Positions 25,801 through 34,800 of a stretch of 64,000 nt of DNA are shown in pieces. The position numbers were made by a program, and so were the translations under genes. The stretch's first letter is position 1, and the number at the start of each line of letters is the position of its first letter. Location of the stretch: assembly GCA_037962975.1 (NCBI GenBank), contig CM075673.1, forward strand, positions 159,174,667-159,238,666, given 5' to 3'. The notes under the pieces were generated by a model. The model was not told the DNA's origin. It did not search any database and saw only the letters and a list, made by a program, of their open reading frames with translations. Source of the DNA: Clitoria ternatea. Taxonomy: Eukaryota; Streptophyta; Magnoliopsida; Fabales; Fabaceae.

Positions 25801-28800
25801 CTCCAATGAAGGTTTATCAGTTTCAGGGAAGGGCTTGAGTGATATGCCATCAGAACCCTCTTGTATTTCTAGCGACTGTGGTTCCACTACTTCCTCCTCA
25901 ATCAAAGTATTAGTAAGAGAATCAGGTAATGAATTTGTTTCGACAGAATTGATTCGTCTTTCTCTTTGTTTACTAAATTGTCTTCGTAATCCTTCCAAAG
26001 GAACTAGCCTTGACAGTCTCCAGAAGGACCTCTGCACAGGACCTACCCCCAAAACCAACTGCTCAGCATCATTCTCTTTTGGCTTCCCTGCCCCTTGCTC
26101 ATGTTTTCTTGACAATGAGCTGCTAGTTTCATTTTCAGAAGGTAAAGACTGAGTCTGAGCATTATAATGGTGAAAATAAGCTGGAGATAAAATACGTGGA
26201 ACCAAATCCTCTGGGATGCAGTAACTCTTAAAATAATGCTGCCAACCTTTTCTATTAACATAGCTGGAAAGAAAAGCAACAAAAAGAAAGTAACAAATAA
26301 ATATTCTAGTTTTAAACATTTGAAAAATGGATCAGCAGTTAGCCAATTCAGAATGTGAGAAAAGAGATTTAGGGAAATCCTACTCCTTCAAAGCAGCATT
26401 TCCAACGGGAGGTTGAGAAAATGTGATACATTTGACAGAAACATTTTCATTTTCCTTTGATGAGGATGAAGCAGCAATTACTCTCAAAATGGCAAGAGTA
26501 GCTAATGCAGCTACCTGTGTAGAATACAAAACTTAGCATATGTAAATTGTTACACATGACAGAAAGTTTTAAAATCCAGATGGATGAATTGAACTCACTG
26601 CTCCACCAAGTGAATGACCACATAGAACAAGCTTGCGTTTCTTCTTTTGAGCAAGCCTGTATAATTCTAAAGCGGGTATTCCTTTAGCACGAGCCATGAA
26701 ACCCTGATAAGTAATATGGAGGAAATATCATTGACAGAAATAACAGAAATATAGAGTTCAATAAATGAAAAATTAAAAAGAAAACATTATGAAACTATAA
26801 AGATCCAATTAATTTCAACTTTGAAACATCTACCCAGACTTATTTACCCTATGAGCAGCAGGTTTGTATTTACTCTTCACTTGTTTAGACCTTGGTTGTA
26901 GGGGATTCCACTTGTGTTCTTTTCCACTTTGGTTTTCGGCATTGTCAGACTCACCCAGTCCATGTTCATCAAATTCCTCTACGGCATCCTCATGAAAGAT
27001 AGCACCTTGAAGTATATTTGCATCAACAATTACATCCCTTTCAGAAAAATAAAAGGGTAAAGATTTTTGAAGTTGAAAGTAATATAAAGGCTTACACAAA
27101 GAAACATGACAAACTCACTTGTACTGCTTTGTTCCTATAAAAGAAGCAAATAAAGTGTCTCCTGCCTCTGCCAACAAATACCTGTGACAGCATAATAATG
27201 GAATAAGTATGCTACAACAACTAAGCATTTTCTCACTAGTTGGGGCCAGCTACAAGAATTTAATAATATCTTAAATATCATAATACTCTATTGCGGGTCA
27301 TGTCAATAGACAAACTATTGACCCCTAAAACCTTCATAATGGCTTTTCCTATGATTATGTCTATAGACAAACTATTCTACTCTCCTTATCAGGGATTTTG
27401 TACATCTTTTCCAAACATTTTGGCTAAACCACCTAAGATGAGCATCTACCCTTCTACAATCTTTTCTAGAATAGGTGCTATTCATGCAAAAGTTGGCACC
27501 TATTCTAGAAAAGATGGTTGAAGGAAAATGAAGTTAACTTACATTAGTTATTTTGAATAGTTATGTATTAAAATCAGAATTAGAAACTGCTTGTGGTAGT
27601 TATTTGTAGAAAATAACTGACAACAGTTCTGCATTATAGGTAGGTTTTGTAGTTGTTAAAGGTTCCATCCCAAAACCAATTGGTAATGGTTGGAGTTGCC
27701 CAACAGGTATTTAAATCATACGAAATATTGTGAGGCAGGTGATGTGGGACTTCCAACACATCCCCTCCAACGAAGCCTGCCGGATCAGGCTAGGAGTAAC
27801 TTTTGACCCACAACGAAGGGCAATAAGAACCGGAGGAGTAACTTTTGACCCACAACGAAGGGCAATAAGAACCGGAAAGAATGCCCTGACTCTGATACCA
27901 TGTTAAAGGTTCCATCCCAAAACCAATTGGCAATGGTTGGAATTGCCCAACAGGTATTTAAACCATGTGAAATATTGTAAGGCAGGCGATGTGGGACTTC
28001 CAACAGTAGTATCAGACAAATGCTTTGTTATTTGCAGTTGGAGGGTGACAGAGAATACTCTCTGCAGGAGACTTTTTTGTCTCTAGAACTATGGGGCAGC
28101 AAGAAATTGACGTAATTTAATCCTATTTTCATCTATGGTGTTCTATCATTTTGGTCCAACCTGCTGGATCAAGAATTGATGCCAGCAAATTAATCAATCA
28201 ACCATGACTCAAGTGACAGAAGGGATGGACCTTTTGAAGGAAAAACTTGAAGGGATGGAAGCCATAATGGAGGCTCAAATAGGGGATACTGTGGATAAGA
28301 CATTGGCAAAGTAGGATGGGTGTGTTAGAATATTGTATATTTGGTAACATAGGATTGCTTATGACTGATTGATTGATCTTGTAATTTTGTAATTAATCTA
28401 AAATAGGTAACCATATACTATGTAATTTCTTAAATTTGGATATTGGACCTAACTCAATCCTAAAAGCTAACTCATAGAATGAGGATTACCCTCACCTTGT
28501 ATACTTTTAATTGACCATATCTCTAGTAAATGTGGGACTTTCAACACACCTAAGAATGAAAATCTAGAGCATGGACCAATATGGGTGGCCCAATAAAAAT
28601 GGGACTTACAATACACCCCCTCACAAATGGCTTAATAACGGATCTAGGATAGGTTAATACTATCTTAAATTTGGATATTAGACCTAACTCAATCCTAAAA
28701 GCTAACTCATGAGTTAAAGGTTGTCTCAAGCCTTATGAGGAGTATACTAGTCATATTCCTAACCGATGTAGGACTTATCTCAGCATCTTAACACACCCCA

Positions 28801-31800
28801 TCACCTCTAGGACTAGACATCTAGAGCGTGCAATTTATAGGACTGGACATTTGTGGGTGACCCAACATTCAAACCGGTCAAGATCCGATATCATATTAGA
28901 AAATGACGGGCCTAACTCAACCCAAAAGCTAACTTATAGGATAAGGATTACCCTCACCTTATATACTTTTAATTGACCATATCTTTAATCAATGTGGGAC
29001 TTTCAACACACCTCGGAATGAATACCTGCAATGTGGACAAATACGAGTAACCAAATAAACTTGAAACTTACAACACACCCTTTCTCCTGTTGCCAAAATG
29101 TCCATTGGGTAGCTATTCTTGCCCATTATGGTTATTCGTCATCAACTGGGCAAATCCTTGTATGGTCTCAAACAATCTCCCAAGGCATGATTTGGCACGT
29201 TTAGTGGTGACCCAAAATGAGGCTGACCATTTTGTCCTCTATTGCCACTCAAATGTTGTACGTATCTATCTATTGTCTATGTTGATGACATTGTCACCCT
29301 AGATAATAATCATCCTAGAATCACTCAGGTAAAGCAATATCTACTCAAATACTAGGGATCTTGGTAGAATCAAATATTTCTTGAGGACAGAAGTCACATA
29401 GTCTAAACATAGGAGTGTAATATCCGGATTGTAATATCCTAAAGAGAGTAAGGAATGGATATACTGGAGGAGATAGGAATGTTAAATTCAAAGTTCATTG
29501 ATACTCCTATGGATTCCATTGTCAAGCTTCTACTAAATTAGAGGAGCCTCTTACGTATGCAGAAAGGTACAAAAGATTAGTTGGAAAATTAAACTTCATA
29601 GTTACTCAGCATGATATCTCTTTTGCAATGGTTGTTGCTAGTCAATTTCTCAATTGTCCGAGTAAGGCTCATCAGGAAGCAATGACTTGTATTGTTCAAT
29701 GCCTTAAAGGAGTTGTAGCAAAAGTCTTTTGTAAGAAAACAAAGTTCATACTCGAGTTGTGGGGCATTCAGGTGCAAACTGGGTAGACTCACTTATTGAT
29801 AGGATGGGTACTGTGTATTCATTGGAGATAACCTTATCTCTTAGGAGAGTAGGAAATGTTGTGGCTAGGTCCAGTACAAAAACAAAGTGTCGAACAAGGG
29901 CTGTAGCTAGTTAGGGCTTATATGGCTCAAACGATTGCTTTGGGAACTAAGGTTTAGAGAGGTTACACAAATGTCAATAATATGCAATAACCAAACTGCT
30001 ATGTATATTGACTCAAACCTCGTATTCCATGAGAGGACGAAGCATATTAAAGTCGATTGCCACTTTATCAAAGAAAGGATCATGTCTTGGGAGATATCCA
30101 CTAGTTGTATTAGCTCCAATAATCAATTAGTAGATATATTCACTAAGTCATTAAGGGGTCCTTAGATTAACTATTTATGTAAGGTGTATATGGTCTATAT
30201 ATGCTCCAGTATGTGGGAGAGTGTTAGAATGTTGTAAATATGGTAACATAGGATTGACTATGATTGATTGATCTATCTTGTAATTATGTAATTAATCTAG
30301 AATAGTATATTATGTAATTATTACTATACCTCTATAATTCATTTCTCCATTTTGTATCTAGACAAAGGGAATTCATCCTATGATTCTCTTTATGCTCTCT
30401 CTCTCTCTCAACAGGGTGTATAGGCCGAATGGAAGAAAACTCAGAAGATTCTGCTAAAGATGAGGAAATTAAAGGGTAAGAACACAAAAGATGAGCAAGG
30501 AAGTTCATTGAATAGAGAAGGGAAAGGGTTAGACTCAACCAAGAATGATATGGATGAGTATCGTATGGCAGTTAAGAAGGTGGAACTGCAATCTTCCAAT
30601 TGAGATGTCTAGATTGGGTGGATCACTAAGGGCAAAAACATATTTTGAAGTTCAAAAATAGCTATGAGGAAGTCAAGATCATTTAAGCATAGAGAGTGCT
30701 ACTACCCATTGATTTAATTTATTGAAGGAGACAAAAGATGGGCTTACATGGAAAAGTTGAAGAGATAGATGGTGATACAGTTTGGAGGGAGAAAATACAG
30801 AAATCCTTTCCAAGAACAAGCTGAATCCGGAATTGAGACAACAGAGTCCTATGAAGGAATTTATAGAAGCATTTAAGTTTCTTTCATAACAAGTTCAGCG
30901 TTTACCACCCAAAGAACAATGTGTTATGTTTTGTGCAGGTTGCAACTTGAAATTAAACTTCGGGCAAACTCTTCAAAACAAGAATTCAAGCCATGCAGTT
31001 TGCATGCAATATAGAAGCAGAACAAAATGCAACTTCTGTTTGGAACAGTGATTCGGTTTGGCATGTGAAATTGGGTTCTTCTAGCAGTGTTTCAGGCCAA
31101 TCAAAGGAGCTGTTTGGTTCACATGGAGAAGCTGGATCAATAATTACTGCAGGAAAGGTGTCTACAAGGTGGATTGCAAGCCAAAATCATTCCAATAGAG
31201 GGTCAAATGTAACACAATCTACTACCAATAGAGAGATCTTGATTCATGGCTTCCTTTGATATAAGACCAAAGGTTGCACAACGAAAATTCAGCAGAAGAA
31301 ATAAGGGGTTTGAGACATTTAACAAACATAGAGTTGATGGAAAGGAAGACTAAGGGGTTATATTTCCGATGTGGTGACAAATTCCATTCGTTACACCAAT
31401 GCAAGGAGAAACAATGGTTGGGGATTTTGGGAGATAATGAAGCCTAAATGAAGAGGGAAAAGTAATTGCTATTGAATCGGATGAAGAGAATAAGGAAGAA
31501 ATTTTTTGAGGACAAGGCTGATTTTTCAGAAGGCTGCAATGATGAGAATTGACAATTAACTGTCGTGTTGACGGTTATTGGTACAAGATAGGGACATTAA
31601 TGTATTATTAGCAGGAATAAGTTATCTTACATTAGTTATCTGCATTAGTTCTGTAATAAGATTAGACTTAGAATTAGCATCTGCTTGTGGCAATTATCTG
31701 TAGAAAATAACTAACAACAGTTCTGCATTATAAGTATTAAAGTATCTTAGATAGTAGGGTGTGTAATCAAACAAGTGCTTTATTATTAGCAGTTTGTGGG

Positions 31801-34800
31801 TAGAGAATACTCTCTTAGGAGACGTTTTGTCTCAGGGACAGCAAGTATATTGCTGTAGGAGTTCCTGAACTATGGGGCATGAAAAAATTGTTGTAACTTA
31901 ATCCTATTTTCTTCTATTTCAAATTGGTGTTCTATCAGCATTCACTCATAATCTTCTAATCCTATCTAGTCTAGTATATCCACTCGCCCAAAGTAACATT
32001 CCCATCCCTACATTGATTTTATTCTCATTGTCTTTTTACAACCTAACACTCCGTTGAATCAGTTTCAGACTGCATCACAGGGCTTATGGCAATGCAGTAA
32101 AAAATAGTATCTTCCTGTCACAAATAACACCCAGATCACTCATGTTTTCCACTGCATAAATATCATACCGACCCTAAGTGTGACAATCCATAATCATATA
32201 GAGTTTATGAAGAAGAACATAGACAAATACTTGGATGCAGAACTGCAATTGCAACTATTTAAATATTTCTTCTTGTTTGTGAAAGAAACTAAATAAAACA
32301 TAGGTCTTCAACAAGGATTAAGCCTCAGTTCTCACATTATCAGAATATTTAATGGCATACTGGCATTTTGCAAATTGCAATTATGAGGTTTTAGGTATAG
32401 AGGGAGAGCAAAAGGATGAAAGATAAATTGATATTTAATATTATAATATATTGATGTGTACATAAAACCTAGAGGACTACTCCCTTTATACAAATTATGA
32501 TCTTATATAATTAAGGAAATAAATCATAATAATAATTAAAAATATAATAACTAATCCTACCTAAGAGATATTGTGGAAATAAGGAAACTAATCCTAGAAA
32601 ATAATCTAAGATATTATCATATATAATAATATAATTTCATATATTCTAACACAAATAATATAAGATTAGAGGAAAGATTAAGTTGAATAAAGAACAAATG
32701 AAAACCTATGAGGAACATGATCTGATGAAGGTTGCACCCGCTCCAAAGCAACGACTTGCCCGCCAAAATCAGCCTTAAATTTATTTACAGCTCGAATCAT
32801 CTCAGCAGCAGGTCTCTATGATATAGTTAGGTCACAAAATGTGAGCAACATGTTAATTTTAGCTAAGTAAGAAATATTTAAGCAACCAAGGTATTATACG
32901 GCTACAAGGGACTCCGGGGTATGTACTATTCAGTTAATTCCAAGATCATAGAATACCACTATATTTTCTCAAACTAATAGCATTTAACTAAACACTACCA
33001 CATAATAAAACTCCCAAAATGACCCTCAAAATGAACAGAGTGGAATCTTTATATAAGCTTAATAGAACCCAATTGAATTACAATATCAAGGATTGACAAT
33101 AATCAAAATCCATAAGGTTCAATGCCCATTCATCTCAGTTTTTTATCATAAGAAAACTTTTTAGAGTTCTGTTTGAACTTTGATTAAGCTTTAAAAGGAA
33201 TTCTTAGGAAAAAATGTTCAAATTTCTGATTGTGTTGAGAAGTTACAATTAACTCATAAAAAAAGTTTCTACTTTGTTTTATATAATTATTTATTATTTA
33301 TAACCACAAAAAACATAGCTTCTATTCTACTTCACAAAAGATATCTAAAAAAATAAATCACTTTTATATATTATTAAAATCCCTTTTCCTTTTTAAGTTT
33401 AAATAAACAGACCCTAAATGCAGCACTTATACGATGACCATAATCAGAAACAGCTATGATCTTTTAACACCCACATTATCTTCCATCAAATTCACATACA
33501 CCTACTTTTCATTGTATCTCTCCCCTTATTTCTTATCAAACCATCCTTCACATTTATTTCTCTCTCTTCAATTTCTTTTATCCTCCTATCCCTCTCCTTC
33601 CACCCAGACCACACCCATTTTGAGTGTCGAAGGGTCATTTTTGTAATCAAAATAAGCACACAGTTTTCCATTTATTATGCCATAACTAATTCACACAATT
33701 TTCCATGTGGCACTTAAACAGCCACTGAACCACAAACTTCCCCGATGGCACTTGAAAACAATAACCAAACCATGAGTAAACTCTTATAACTCCTACTCCT
33801 GACACAAATATATTTAAAACCACATTTTTTAAAATATAGGAAACAAATATCCAAACAAAAATGAGTAAATTCCCATTCTAGTCTCTGAGATTGTAAGCAT
33901 TCATTATTTTAATCTGACTTTTAAATAATATCAAATTGGTACCTAACTTTGTTAACTTTTACTTTAATTCTACCCTAAATCCGCCTCTTTTTCATCATTT
34001 TAGGGTATTATAAATGTAAAAGTGAAATTAAGTCATTTAATCCATGGAAGCCTGGCTATCAATCTCAAGCTATGTTTCTATTAGTATTTTTCTATGTTCT
34101 ATCACTACTCAGGATTAAAATTAATTGATGGTGAACGAACTCAGACCAATTTGATATTTTTATAGAAGTAATAATGGCCCTTACACTCTCAAAGAGTAAA
34201 CTGAGTGTGCATTCATACAAAAACAGGTATTGTTATTCCAAATACCAGAAGCACTAAAATTATTTCCCCAGCCCACTAACTCTTTTCACCCGAATTCACT
34301 ATTGTATTTTAAATTGAATTTTGATGTACAGCCAATAGTGTCAATCAATAGATCATAATACGAGAAAAATGTGACTTCTAATATAACTATCATCATAAAG
34401 AGTCAATAATTGGTTACCTATGGAAAAATTATACTTCAATTGAAGTTTGGGTCATGTTAACAAGCTTTAAGGGCATTGTTTAAGGAATCAAAAGTAGAAA
34501 TGTGTATTAGAAATTGTATTGCGATGCCTTAGAATCATGGTGGGTGGAGCATTAATGACATTTTTAAATGAAAACTTTCTATTTTTGATTCATTAACTAG
34601 TGACCTTAGTCCTTAGGGTATTAGTAAACATTTTCCTTAAATTTTTAGTGTTACAACACATGAATCTCGGCATATCGAGACTCAGTCATAGTTAAGTCTC
34701 TTTGCCCGTGTTTAGCGAGGGATTGAACATGAGGTCATTCTCACATTATCGATATGTGTCTCCAACTAAGTCACAACTCAGCTCATTGGTACTTCAATTA

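Larger units (their letters stand above)
27516..31937 (+). mobile_element. Gypsy-type gag-only retroelement with nested insertions
   Basis: The two LTRs share long blocks. The left one is about 27516-28148 and is split by a TRIM; the right one is about 31599-31937. Both contain AGAAAATAACT, ACAGTTCTGCATTATA and end GTGTTCTATCA. The interior begins MTQVTEGMDLLKEKLEGMEA and, after the nested copia, continues with gag text (ILKFKNSYEEVKII) and a zinc-knuckle-like RCGDKFHSLHQC at about 31370-31410. No protease, reverse transcriptase or integrase is visible, so it is non-autonomous. The left LTR start is approximate. Confidence 0.65.

Noticed and set aside
25766..26152. 128-codon plus-strand frame
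   Set aside because: Antisense shadow of lipase exon 7.
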